Source: Candidatus Symbiobacter sp.
GTDB taxonomy: Bacteria > Pseudomonadota > Alphaproteobacteria > Elsterales > Elsteraceae
Length of the DNA: 16,027 nt
Direction of reading: 5' to 3'
NCBI GenBank assembly: GCA_030054015.1
Contig: JASGCR010000016.1
Location: 1-16,027 of the forward strand
Positions 1 through 6,417 of this stretch are shown piece after piece. The notes under the pieces are model-generated. The model saw only the letters and a list, made by a program, of their open reading frames with translations, was not told the origin of the DNA and ran no database searches. Position numbers and translations under genes: made by a program. Within the stretch, counting starts at the first letter, position 1. Each line of letters begins with the position of its first letter.

Positions 1-132
1 CAACCGCTCGCCATAACGGGCGATTAAATCGTCCTGGCTGCAATAAAGCGGCCTGAACACCGCCTCTGACCCAATCGGGGTGGCGGCAAAAACGCCTTCC
101 GGGTCGAAACTGGGGACGGATGTGTTGGTCAT
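1..132 (-). CDS. Mu gp36-like (DUF1320) protein, 5' part only
   Basis: The first 44 codons of a minus-strand gene that runs off the left edge of the window. The visible protein begins MTNTSVPSFDPEG and reaches PLYCSQDDLIARYGERL. The pattern Y-x(2)-x-D-D-L-I-x-R-Y-G-E is what I would expect at the start of the DUF1320/Mu gp36 domain, a small head-tail joining protein of Mu-like phages. The start overlaps the stop of the gene before it by four bases (ATGA), a typical sign of translational coupling. Its place right after the gp35-like gene matches the Mu order T-35-36. The residues before the domain, about 25, look like a short N-terminal extension. Family assignment rests on one motif and on gene order, so it is likely but not certain. 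Confidence 0.72.
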   Translation of the reverse strand, partial: MTNTSVPSFDPEGVFAATPIGSEAVFRPLYCSQDDLIARYGERL

Positions 133-350
133 ACCGCACCCTCGCTTTGGGTTGCCGCGACGACCGAGAGCAGCGCGTCCTGTTTCAACAACTCGATTTG
201 CGCGGCGGTAAAGGCGGTGGTCGGGTAAAATTGATAGGCCATGACAAATTCAATGCCACAGCGACGATGCCCATTCAGGCTGGTGGCGATATTGAATCCT
301 TCAATCGGAGTTGCGGCGGTTTTGCTGTCATTTTTGCTGTTATCTGCCAT
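129..350 (-). CDS. Mu gp35-like (HI1506-related) small head protein
   Basis: A 73-residue protein lying directly after the major capsid gene. Its core, from about residue 28 (HRRCGIEFVMAYQFYP) to the end (QIELLKQDALLSVV), follows the layout I recall for Mu gp35/HI1506-related proteins: an Arg-Arg-x-Gly turn, a short hydrophobic strand, then a helix ending in L-x(2)-D-x(2)-L-x-V. The N-terminal 20 residues are polar and low in complexity. Family members are small and poorly characterised, and their exact place in the virion is not known to me. A clear Shine-Dalgarno site (AAGGA) precedes the ATG, about 34 bases after the capsid stop. The gene ends inside the start of the next one (ATGA overlap), so the two are probably translated together. 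Confidence 0.75.
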   Translation of the reverse strand: MADNSKNDSKTAATPIEGFNIATSLNGHRRCGIEFVMAYQFYPTTAFTAAQIELLKQDALLSVVAATQSEGAV

Positions 351-384
351 TTTATTTCCTTTTGGATAGATTTCCTGTTTTGGG

Positions 385-1287
385 TTAATTCATGTATGGG
401 TCGATGATGGGAATCAGGCTTTTCGCCCACGGGTTGGTGGTGGTGGCATCAATGAACGGCACCTGCACCAAGCGCATCGCATCCTCGCGCAGGCTGGTGG
501 GGACGACCAAATGGGTGGGTTTCACGCCGAGCGGACTGCCATTGCTGGATCGCATGGCCTCCAACGCGGCAAAGGCCAGCCGCAAATTCGCCATGTTCAA
601 TGTTTGCCGCGAGGCATAGCAATAATGCCACAACCCAAAGCTAAACCCCGCCCGCACCCGTACCCCATAAACATATTCATCAAAATCAAACACATGGTGA
701 TCATCGGGACGGGTACGGGCAATAAATTCCGGCGGTACGCGCTGTTGGTAAATGATCGGGCGACGGGTTTCTTGCGATAAATCGGCCACAATCCAAAGTG
801 GATTGGTGGCTGGCCCATCTTGGAAATTAGAGATGCTTATCAGCCGCCCATTCGCGTCATACCAAGGATGGTCATTGTCAAAGAAATATTGTTTGTCGAA
901 ACAAAGTTTGCTGTTGCCGTTTTTGAGCAAATTAAAAATCTGTTGGTCGGGCATTTGAGCGCAAGCAATGCCCAAGGCTTCCATCGTCATGCCGTAATTT
1001 TGGTATTGATCATCTTCAACTTCGTCTCGCGGTATGACGATTTTTTCTTGGAATTTGCCGTTTTCAACCGTGATTTCACCCAATTTCAAGTCATGCGAGG
1101 CACGTTGCCCTTTCCAAGGCCGCAACATCGGCATGGTGAGCAGACTGTTATAAGTCTCGCGCAAGGTTTTAGATTGGGTGACAATGGCAATTTCTTTGCT
1201 GCCCACCGTCAAATTCATCAAGCCTTTGAGAAATTTGCTCTGAAATCCGGTGGTCATTGCCTTAATCGACTCGGAATTAATCTGCAT
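385..1287 (-). CDS. T: Major capsid protein, Mu gpT family
   Basis: A 300-residue protein, close to the length of Mu gpT, which forms the icosahedral head shell. It opens MQINSESIKAMTTGFQSKFLKG and has the family pattern: an N-terminal segment about taking up position (residues 1-60), then QNYGMTMEALG and a stretch ending in FFDNDHPW, followed by a beta-rich half (FEFDEYVYGVRVRAG-like segment near residues 200-215) and a C-terminal segment giving PLGVKPTHLVVP. I chose the ATG at 1287 rather than an in-frame one at 1362. The shorter start has AAAGGA upstream and matches family N-termini, while the longer one runs back over the preceding gene's stop and a tandem repeat. The gene sits between a decoration-like gene and gp35, as in Mu-like head operons. 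It is likely the most highly expressed gene here. Confidence 0.9.
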   Translation of the reverse strand: MQINSESIKAMTTGFQSKFLKGLMNLTVGSKEIAIVTQSKTLRETYNSLLTMPMLRPWKGQRASHDLKLGEITVENGKFQEKIVIPRDEVEDDQYQNYGMTMEALGIACAQMPDQQIFNLLKNGNSKLCFDKQYFFDNDHPWYDANGRLISISNFQDGPATNPLWIVADLSQETRRPIIYQQRVPPEFIARTRPDDHHVFDFDEYVYGVRVRAGFSFGLWHYCYASRQTLNMANLRLAFAALEAMRSSNGSPLGVKPTHLVVPTSLREDAMRLVQVPFIDATTTNPWAKSLIPIIDPYMN

Positions 1288-1299
1288 AATGCTGTTTTT

Positions 1300-1327
1300 C
1301 CTTTGATTGCCTTTGATTGCCTTTGAT
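1300..1327 (-). repeat. 10-bp tandem repeat carrying Shine-Dalgarno-like AAAGG, upstream of the capsid gene
   Basis: The 10-base unit CCTTTGATTG (plus strand) occurs 2.8 times in tandem, just upstream of the capsid start at 1287. Read as mRNA it gives three AAAGG motifs ten bases apart. The last lies about 11 bases from the ATG, so it is the working ribosome site; the other two are too far away to act directly. Confidence 0.85.
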
Positions 1328-1340
1328 GCGTAAAACGCCG

Positions 1341-1748
1341 CTAATAGCCAATGCGCACCCAAACGCCCTCGGCATCGGTTTCAAACAAAGTTCCGGCAAG
1401 GGGTTTGGTGCCTTGGGTGGCGGCGATGGTTTGATCATCCGCCGCATATACGTTCGTATCCATAATGATCGGTATGTCGTCATTCGCATTGGCAAAGCAA
1501 TAAATGCCGCTTTCGATCAACACGGTGATGGCGCGGTCGATGCCGTTGGTGTTATCGGCATTTTGCAAGGCTCGGCCTATGATTTTGGCATTTGCCCCGC
1601 CAGTGCCGCCGACAATGGCCAGGCCAGTCGTCGGGTGTCGTCCCACCATCGTGCCAAGCCAGATTTTCTGCCCGGCGGCAACGCTAAGACTGCGCTGCAT
1701 GGTCTCGCCTTTAAGGGCGGTCATGCGCGGTTCAATGGCTGCAACCAT
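1341..1748 (-). CDS. Small head protein, probably capsid decoration/cement
   Basis: A 135-residue protein between the protease/scaffold gene and the major capsid gene. It starts MVAAIEPRMTALKGETMQRS and is rich in Gly, Ala, Thr and short beta-prone segments (LSVAAGQKIWLGTMV, AIVGGTGGANAKIIG, TLFETDAEGVWVRIG). That is the style of small phage capsid cement proteins, in which a beta barrel binds the outer head surface. Many tailed-phage head operons carry a decoration gene directly before the capsid gene, and position is the stronger argument here. I cannot name a family from sequence alone. Initiation looks strong: AGGGAGA lies six bases before the ATG, inside the end of the protease gene, whose stop is only two bases upstream. 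No signal peptide or membrane segment is seen. Confidence 0.6.
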   Translation of the reverse strand: MVAAIEPRMTALKGETMQRSLSVAAGQKIWLGTMVGRHPTTGLAIVGGTGGANAKIIGRALQNADNTNGIDRAITVLIESGIYCFANANDDIPIIMDTNVYAADDQTIAATQGTKPLAGTLFETDAEGVWVRIGY

Positions 1749-1750
1749 AA

Positions 1751-2341
1751 TTAATCTCCCTGTTCTAATTTGGCGGCGAATTCGTCGCTGCCATAATTCA
1801 ACACTTTGACTTTGCCGTTTTGACTTCGCGCCAGTTTGAAGTCGGATTCTTCTAAGCCCATGCGAGCCATAACCTCGCGGTCGGCATGAGAAAAACTGGC
1901 GGCGGCGGTGAGGTTGGCGGTCATGCCATTGGCGGGGGGAGCAGTGGCGGTAGCGTGACTGGTTTTAAGCAAAGCGGTGACCGCGCTGGCGGCGGTGAAT
2001 TTGCGGAAATCTTCAAGATTGGCTTTGGCGATGACCAAGGCCCCCTCGCGCTGGGCGGGAGTTAATTGCCCGGCGATGATCGCGCCTTCTACTGCTTCCT
2101 CGGCGATTTTGCTGCGGAGGGTAATGATCTGGGTTTCCAGTTCGCGTTCGCGCTCGCTGGCTGGTGCGACAGGTGCGGCGGGTGCAGGCGGCGGCAAAGC
2201 CGGTACGGGCGTGGCATTGGCGATGGCGGTTTTTGTTGCTTCATCGTTTTTGGCACGAAGGGCAATAATGGCGGTGGCGATTTCATCCGGGTTGGCCGTA
2301 TCGGGCAATCCCACCGCAATGGCGATTTCTTTCATGTTCAC
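1751..2341 (-). CDS. Nested scaffold protein (Mu Z-like), internal in-frame start
   Basis: In Mu, gene Z is an in-frame internal start within I that gives the free scaffold, and the same layout is visible here. An AGGAG at 2351-2355 (minus strand) lies nine bases before a GTG at 2341, codon 158 of the protease. A second candidate, ATG, follows two codons later (2335). The product would be 194-196 residues: NMKEIAIAVGL, an Ala/Pro-rich linker, a charged helix and a C-terminal tail ending KLEQGD, which the protease probably trims. The start falls exactly where the protease domain ends (after LTNTPAMDL), which supports real use. The existence of Z in Mu is known; its use here is inferred from the ribosome site and domain boundary. 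Confidence 0.6.
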   Translation of the reverse strand: MNMKEIAIAVGLPDTANPDEIATAIIALRAKNDEATKTAIANATPVPALPPPAPAAPVAPASERERELETQIITLRSKIAEEAVEGAIIAGQLTPAQREGALVIAKANLEDFRKFTAASAVTALLKTSHATATAPPANGMTANLTAAASFSHADREVMARMGLEESDFKLARSQNGKVKVLNYGSDEFAAKLEQGD

Positions 2342-2812
2342 GATTTCAGACTCCTGTGGCGGTTCTTTCCATAAGATCAAATCCATCGCCGGGGTGTTGG
2401 TCAGCCCGACGGATTTGAAATAAAGCACTTCTCCGGTCTCGGCGTTGCACATGAAAACGGGCGAGATATAGCGATATTCCTTGCCCAGAATCATGCGTTC
2501 AGCATCCGTATTCCACGCCACCCGCGCGTAAATGCCGGGGATATTGGGCGATTGTTTAATCGCCAATTCTTGTACCCATCCCGCAGCGGGGGCGGGCTGG
2601 CCGTTGGTTTCGGTGTGAGTCGATTGATGCTCGTAATCGACCAGCAATTGAGTGGCACCCAGCCGCGCTTTGGTTCGGGCAATCACCTGCTCGGCATGGG
2701 CATTATCGCGCAGGGTAAATTGCTGCTTGAACCCTCGCGCCGACTGGGTACCAATGGCAAACAGCAATATCCATTCGGCGGGGTTGGCGGTGATGGGGTT
2801 ACTGTCATTCAT
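1751..2812 (-). CDS. I: Prohead protease with C-terminal scaffold, Mu gpI family
   Basis: A 353-residue protein, near the length of Mu gpI, which cleaves the scaffold during head maturation. Visible family blocks are: WILLFAIG near residue 14; LLVDYEHQS (57-64) with the Asp and His typical of the protease; PAAGWV (75-80); EYRYISPVF (112-120); and LTNTPAMDL (137-145). After about residue 155 the character changes to an Ala/Pro linker and a charged helix (SERERELETQIITLRSKIAEE), the usual scaffold half, which probably has coiled-coil character. The start overlaps a possible 31-residue ORF. The stop is two bases before the decoration-like gene, whose ribosome site lies inside this gene. I regard the family call as secure; I do not assign individual catalytic residues. 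Confidence 0.9.
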   Translation of the reverse strand: MNDSNPITANPAEWILLFAIGTQSARGFKQQFTLRDNAHAEQVIARTKARLGATQLLVDYEHQSTHTETNGQPAPAAGWVQELAIKQSPNIPGIYARVAWNTDAERMILGKEYRYISPVFMCNAETGEVLYFKSVGLTNTPAMDLILWKEPPQESEIVNMKEIAIAVGLPDTANPDEIATAIIALRAKNDEATKTAIANATPVPALPPPAPAAPVAPASERERELETQIITLRSKIAEEAVEGAIIAGQLTPAQREGALVIAKANLEDFRKFTAASAVTALLKTSHATATAPPANGMTANLTAAASFSHADREVMARMGLEESDFKLARSQNGKVKVLNYGSDEFAAKLEQGD

Positions 2813-2900
2813 TTCTATTCCAAATCATCTTGCGCCAACGCTGTCGCATTTGCGGCCTCACGGTTTCATTCACATTCATCATGCGAAAGCGTTGTCGCAT
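2805..2900 (-). CDS. Possible 31-residue Arg-rich peptide overlapping the protease start
   Basis: A short frame starting MRQRFRMMNVNETV and ending WRKMIWNRNE, with an unusual share of Arg, Met and Trp. Its TGA lies inside ATGAATGA at the protease start, giving an eight-base overlap that would suit translational coupling. The same heptad-like text, MRQR-(F/W)-R, occurs twice, matching two DNA copies of CAAATGCGACA(A/G)CG about 50 bases apart. I see no good ribosome site before it, and I do not recognise the peptide. It may be non-coding leader sequence, or the out-of-frame remains of a longer tail on the preceding gene, since the frame stays open upstream through that gene's Pro/Thr-rich end. 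Confidence 0.25.
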   Translation of the reverse strand: MRQRFRMMNVNETVRPQMRQRWRKMIWNRNE

Positions 2901-2914
2901 TTGGGTGGCCGTCG

Positions 2915-3277
2915 TTACGCAGGCGGTGTCGGTGTCGGTGGGGTCGGAGTCGATGGTGCCGGTAACGGCGGATTTTCAGCCAGTTTCCGCGCCGCGCTGC
3001 GTTCAACCAACAAGCTAAAATTGGCGCAATATGTGGCTAAATCAGCATCGGGATAGCCAACATTGGCCGAGGCGGCCTGAACCGTGCCGTCAAAGACGCA
3101 ATGCAGTTCTTGTTCGTCGCTGTATAATCTTCGTCGCCATGGGGATGCTAAACCGCCATAGGGAGGTAAAGACAACACCAATAAATCGGATTGGAATGTG
3201 TTTAATTCGGCGTGATAATCCGCGTCGGCCTGGCGCATGACAATGTAATTATCGGGGGTGTGATTAAAAATCGTCAT
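2915..3277 (-). CDS. Uncharacterised phage protein next to the tail fibre, possible fibre-assembly partner
   Basis: A 120-residue protein that starts six bases after the tail-fibre stop and has a good ribosome site (GAGG, about five bases before the ATG) lying across the fibre's last codons. Residues 1-95 look like a small soluble fold (NHTPDNYIVMRQADADYH, LPPYGGLASPWRRRLY, a helix NFSLLVERSAARKLAE). Residues 100-120 are almost only Pro, Thr, Ala and Ser. I do not recognise a family. In many phages the gene right after the fibre encodes its assembly chaperone (Mu gene U, for instance), and position suggests that role, but no chaperone motif is visible. No membrane segment or signal peptide is seen. 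The repetitive codons at the 3' end make this a place where reading-frame slips could occur. Confidence 0.6.
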   Translation of the reverse strand: MTIFNHTPDNYIVMRQADADYHAELNTFQSDLLVLSLPPYGGLASPWRRRLYSDEQELHCVFDGTVQAASANVGYPDADLATYCANFSLLVERSAARKLAENPPLPAPSTPTPPTPTPPA

Positions 3278-3283
3278 GAAACC

Positions 3284-4693
3284 TCACAATTTTATAATGG
3301 CGTTCAAGAAACTGGTGGGTTGAAATTTGGTATAAGACCAATTGCTGCCAATATTGTCTTCGATCTGTTTCCATTCGCCAAAATAATGAATGCCGTCAAA
3401 GTTCGGATAAGGCGTCGCTTCTAGAACAATATTGTTGCTGGAAACCGCTTGGTTTTGTGAATTACTTGTCCTCATGCTGCTGCCATTAGCATATTCAACC
3501 CAGGCATTATTCTGATTTGCTCTGGCTTTGAGGCGGTTATTATGGCTGTGATAGGGCATTTCTTGGATCGAGAGGCTGTGGGTTTCCTCGCCCAATAAAA
3601 CGCCGGGTGAACGGCTGGATAACCCACGCCCATTTCCGGCGGCGGCCAGGGTGCGCCCGCGCAAACGCGGCAAAGGCATGACGTAACTGCCATTCGCCCA
3701 CCAATCGGCGGCGGTTCCGCTCGGTTTGGAGCTATAGGAACTGTTGCTGTTGCCGATAAAATTTTCATTGCCGGTGGTGCCAAACACGGCGTTTAAGCCT
3801 TGGTCGCTCAGGGCGGCAAACAAAGCGGCGTAATCGCTGCCAGTATGTGCGTTGCCTATGCCGTAATTGTTTTGCGCCCAGGGCCAGGTCGTGCCGGTCG
3901 GCCCAATAAACCCGTCATCGCATTTCAACCAGCCGGTCGGCGCGTTGGCACAGGCCGTGAAAACGATGCTTCCTGGCGGTAACAAAGATTTCCGGTCAGC
4001 GGCCACGGCGGCGGTATAGGCATCGGCAATCGCGCGGTTATAAGCGGCATCGGCCAGTTTCCGAGGCAAAGCCGCCCCCGCCGCATTCACCAACCAACAA
4101 CCGTTATTGCTGCTTAATGACACGGCGACGATCTCGACCCAATCGCCTTCAATGTCGAGGGTGATGCTGTTCGCCGCCACGCCGATGATGTCATCGCCAG
4201 CGTTGGCGGTGATGGTGACGATATTTGCCGCCGCGAATTTGACGATTTTATAGGTCAATGGAAATTGCGCGGCGCGGTCGGCGCGGTAATTGGAATTGAT
4301 GCTCGGCAAAATCACTGTGCCTGATGATGTGGTGGTGTCAACCAAGATCACCCCTGGCCCGGGCGCATTGGCATTGCGATAATCGGTGGCCAGGCTAAGG
4401 CTGGTGGCGGAGGCCAGACTCCGCCAAAATTGGGCGCGCGGTCTTTGCCCTCCCAATCGGCGGATGGATTCCAATAATTGCCCGTTATCGTTTTTATCGA
4501 GGGTGAGATTCGCGCCTTCAATTGCGTTCTTAAATTCCGCCATCACTGCGTTCATGATTTCTGGAGTCAAGACGGATGGCGGCGTATTCGCGGCCGGGTC
4601 GGGTTGGTTAAACCAACCCGTGGTTGCGCCTGGCTCGTCCGGTGGGACGGGCGGCATGGCGGCCACGGCGGTGCGGTGCGTGAATAATCTCAT
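3284..4693 (-). CDS. Tail fibre with collar-type C-terminal domain
   Basis: A 469-residue protein. The N-terminus (GWFNQPDPAANTPPSVLTPEIMNAVMAEFKNAIE, given here as its start GWFNQPDPAANT and end MAEFKNAIE) has the pattern of phage fibres that attach to the baseplate. Residues 90-200 are beta-rich and low in charge, as in a fibre shaft. From about residue 240 comes a collar-type head: LPPGSIVFTACANAPTGWL, a YAALFAAL segment, PLPRLRGRTL, a Gly-rich loop, then GEETHSLSIQEMPYHSH, the usual end motif of collar/microcystin-type domains. The last 90 residues, rich in Asn and Ser, are probably the receptor-binding tip. No strong ribosome site precedes the ATG at 4693; a later Met (residue 13) is possible. 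It stands upstream of the protease gene, which is odd for a Mu-like phage. Confidence 0.85.
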   Translation of the reverse strand: MRLFTHRTAVAAMPPVPPDEPGATTGWFNQPDPAANTPPSVLTPEIMNAVMAEFKNAIEGANLTLDKNDNGQLLESIRRLGGQRPRAQFWRSLASATSLSLATDYRNANAPGPGVILVDTTTSSGTVILPSINSNYRADRAAQFPLTYKIVKFAAANIVTITANAGDDIIGVAANSITLDIEGDWVEIVAVSLSSNNGCWLVNAAGAALPRKLADAAYNRAIADAYTAAVAADRKSLLPPGSIVFTACANAPTGWLKCDDGFIGPTGTTWPWAQNNYGIGNAHTGSDYAALFAALSDQGLNAVFGTTGNENFIGNSNSSYSSKPSGTAADWWANGSYVMPLPRLRGRTLAAAGNGRGLSSRSPGVLLGEETHSLSIQEMPYHSHNNRLKARANQNNAWVEYANGSSMRTSNSQNQAVSSNNIVLEATPYPNFDGIHYFGEWKQIEDNIGSNWSYTKFQPTSFLNAIIKL

Positions 4694-4695
4694 GC

Positions 4696-4891
4696 CGCAT
4701 AAATGTCATGGCGGGACGGTGTATATATAGAGTGACTTTTGTCATTTTAGCGGTAATTTGGATTTTGGCGAGCGCGGCACCGTAGATAGGCATAAACATG
4801 CGGGGGCTAGAAGATTGCCCGCGCCACCCTTCCCACTGTTTATAAATGTTTAGTTCGGGGTTACCGACGACCGCGCGGCGGTAGCGATACG
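4696..4891 (-). other. Gene gap between tail fibre and methyltransferase; possible remnant frame plus promoter region
   Basis: About 200 bases without a secure gene. One frame is open from a TTG overlapping the methyltransferase stop (TTGA) and reads RAVVGNPELNIYKQWEGW, then PRMFMPIYGAALAKIQ; the Trp, Tyr and Gly content looks protein-like. The frame then runs on, out of register, into the tail fibre, where it becomes Arg/His-rich and shadow-like. It may be a decayed gene end or chance. The gap also holds a GC hairpin near 4800-4822 (GCGGG/CCCGC) and the dyad at 4732-4745 with TATATATA beside it, so its main job may be to carry a promoter for the fibre gene. Confidence 0.3.
4722..4745 (-). 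promoter_or_regulatory. Dyad A upstream of the tail fibre, with adjacent TATATATA
   Basis: GTGAC-TTTT-GTCAT (plus strand, 4732-4745), a near-perfect dyad, 38 bases before the tail-fibre start. A TATATATA stretch (4722-4729) lies between it and the gene and could be a -10 element. The same arrangement recurs at dyad B upstream of the methyltransferase, with 15 of 17 matching bases in GTGACTTnTGTCAyTTT. No good -35 is seen, which fits an activator-dependent promoter, though a repressor site is equally possible. Confidence 0.45.
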
Positions 4892-5755
4892 TCAATACAT
4901 TGCATCAGTTGCTACATTGCAATTCGGACTTTGAACAGCATCAAAGGCGGCTTGGTTAATCCATATCGATTCAGTGCGGCGGGAATCGACGCGCTGGCGG
5001 CTTATTTGCAACGCCACGTCGAGGTCATACCGCCGCCAACGCAATTTATCCATGATGTCGTGATTGTAACCGCTTAAAACCACCATGCCCTGGGCGTGGC
5101 GCAGGCAATCAATCAGCCGCAAATGATCGGCCAGCGTCATCTCCACCGTATATTTGCCGCCACTTCGGGTTGAAGGAATGTACGGCGGATCACAATAAAA
5201 CGCAGTGGTCGGGCGGTCGTAAAAAGTGATCACCCGCTCGAAATCGCGGCATTCAAAAATCCAATGGCGGACGCGATTGTGAACGATTTGAAGGGTTTCG
5301 CCCAAATGCGCCCAGCGCGTCATGTTCGACGAATTGCGGCCATCGCGGTTGACTTGAACGCCAAAAGACCGGCCCAAACCGCCAAATGATTGTTGCTGAC
5401 GGATTAAAAATCGGCGAGCTTGTTCGATGGGGTCTGAGGTTAAGGCAAAAGCGCGGTGAAATTCGGCGCGGCTGTACGGGGTGGCAAAGATCATGTCAAG
5501 CAATTGGCTTAGTTTCTGCGGGTTTGCCACGATTTTGAACAGATTCACCGCGTCGCCGTTCAGGTCGTTGTAAACCTCAATCGCATTAAACGGCGCATTT
5601 AATTCAACCGAACCGCCGCCGCCAAAGGGATAAACCCGTGCCCCGGGTTTTTCGGGTAAAAATGGTAGGACAAAGCCCAGCCGCCGTGATTTGCTGCCAA
5701 AATAACGAAATGGCGCGTGAATGCGTTGGTTTTGATTAGGCGGCGTGATCGACAT
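4892..5755 (-). CDS. dam: D12-class (Dam-like) DNA N6-adenine methyltransferase
   Basis: A 287-residue enzyme expected to transfer a methyl group from S-adenosylmethionine to adenine N6 in DNA. Motifs are clear: PFRYFGSKSRRL (15-26), the SAM-binding PFGGGGSVELN (43-53), VYNDLNGDAVNLF (61-73), catalytic DPPY (189-192), and the C-terminal TESIWIN (261-267). Length fits the D12 family. I take MSITPPNQ at 5755 as the start. The frame is open further upstream, but that extension would cross a hairpin and an unrelated gene. As a phage gene it probably protects phage DNA from host restriction or acts in regulation. The target site cannot be read from the sequence; GATC is the family's common target but is only a guess here. 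It lies between two related dyads and may be expressed with the fibre gene. Confidence 0.88.
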   Translation of the reverse strand: MSITPPNQNQRIHAPFRYFGSKSRRLGFVLPFLPEKPGARVYPFGGGGSVELNAPFNAIEVYNDLNGDAVNLFKIVANPQKLSQLLDMIFATPYSRAEFHRAFALTSDPIEQARRFLIRQQQSFGGLGRSFGVQVNRDGRNSSNMTRWAHLGETLQIVHNRVRHWIFECRDFERVITFYDRPTTAFYCDPPYIPSTRSGGKYTVEMTLADHLRLIDCLRHAQGMVVLSGYNHDIMDKLRWRRYDLDVALQISRQRVDSRRTESIWINQAAFDAVQSPNCNVATDAMY

Positions 5756-5756
5756 A

Positions 5757-5817
5757 AAAAACCCATTTTTTTCAATGATGCGGCAAAGAAGCAGCATGAC
5801 GAAAAAAATGGGTTTTT
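5757..5817. repeat. Perfect 16-bp inverted repeat upstream of the methyltransferase start
   Basis: AAAAACCCATTTTTTT (5757-5772) is matched exactly by its reverse complement at 5802-5817, with 29 bases between. In minus-strand RNA this hairpin ends two bases before the methyltransferase ATG, so the GGG that could serve as a ribosome site lies inside the stem. It could end transcription of the membrane-protein gene (a stem followed by T residues), hide the methyltransferase start, or both. The A/T-rich stem is weak as a classical terminator. Confidence 0.8.
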
Positions 5818-5824
5818 GTATATC

Positions 5825-5838
5825 GTGACTTGTGTCAC
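5825..5838 (-). promoter_or_regulatory. Dyad B (GTGAC-N4-GTCAC) upstream of the methyltransferase
   Basis: GTGACTTGTGTCAC, with perfect five-base arms, 69 bases upstream of the methyltransferase start and overlapping the TGA of the membrane-protein gene. TATAT follows on the methyltransferase side (GTATATC, 5818-5824), as at dyad A. This looks like a regulator-binding site used at two gene starts in this phage segment. Confidence 0.5.
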
Positions 5839-6380
5839 TTTGTAATAAAAAACAACGAAATATACCCAAATATAAATAATATTGGCGGTATATACTCAGG
5901 AATTTCTGAAAAGAAACGTTTCCATACTTTAGTTGTAACATTTAATGCAGCATTTGTTGGAGCGAATTGATTAATCTGAGCAATTGATGTTTCTTTGCCT
6001 TTATAAAATTGAAATTGTCTCCAGCACCAACAAACTGAAAGAAAAATCCCGAATAATAAAATTAGAATTTTACCAAAAAGAAAACGATTTGAATCAGGCT
6101 CTATTCCTAGCACTAAATAATTTTTTACGAAATTATAAAATAGAATAACGATACCGCTATTTAATGCAAGTGAATAACCAGTTTGAGTCACCCTTCTTGA
6201 TTTTTTATTATCTAAATGCTGTATCAATGTTTTATAAACATCAAAACTATTTTGTGGTGCAACTGGTATTCCAACCCCTTGCGTCGATTGTTGAGTTTGG
6301 GCCGTACCGCCAACACCCACCGAAGGTGGGGTATTGTGTATATTGACTGTAGTTACAGTAGATTGAAAATTATTATCCAT
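5835..6380 (-). CDS. Small membrane protein of unknown function, three predicted helices
   Basis: A 181-residue protein. Residues 1-45 are soluble and rich in Thr, Gln and Gly (TVNIHNTPPSVGVGGTAQ), followed by a charged segment (DVYKTLIQHLDNKKSRRV) and three hydrophobic stretches near 68-90, 101-119 and 163-179. A cytoplasm-facing loop between the second and third carries WRQFQFYKGKETSIAQ. The layout reminds me faintly of RipA-type octameric membrane proteins, but I would not assert it. I chose the ATG at 6380, which has AAAGG before it; a start at 6455 would run through a hairpin. The gene is clearly AT-richer than the phage structural genes, as is the 44-residue gene before it, so both are probably acquired cargo. 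A role in superinfection exclusion or as a membrane effector is possible but unsupported. Confidence 0.65.
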   Translation of the reverse strand: MDNNFQSTVTTVNIHNTPPSVGVGGTAQTQQSTQGVGIPVAPQNSFDVYKTLIQHLDNKKSRRVTQTGYSLALNSGIVILFYNFVKNYLVLGIEPDSNRFLFGKILILLFGIFLSVCWCWRQFQFYKGKETSIAQINQFAPTNAALNVTTKVWKRFFSEIPEYIPPILFIFGYISLFFITK

Positions 6381-6417
6381 AACTTGACCTTTCAAAAAAA
6401 ATTGAAATTTATTTCTT

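Noticed and set aside
820..1326. Plus-strand 168-codon frame opposite the capsid gene
   Set aside because: It mirrors the gpT reading frame, its protein has no recognisable pattern, and no plus-strand gene is otherwise present in the left third.
1288..1362. Longer N-terminus for the capsid protein (start at 1362)
   Set aside because: It overlaps the preceding gene, translates the tandem repeat and lacks a ribosome site; the 1287 start has one and fits the family.
1..4700. Invertible tail-fibre segment as in Mu
   Set aside because: No invertase gene, alternative fibre end or pair of recombination sites was seen around the fibre gene.
5756..5941. N-terminal extension of the methyltransferase to 5941
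   Set aside because: It would translate the inverted repeat and the end of the membrane-protein gene, and the family begins near PFRYFG.
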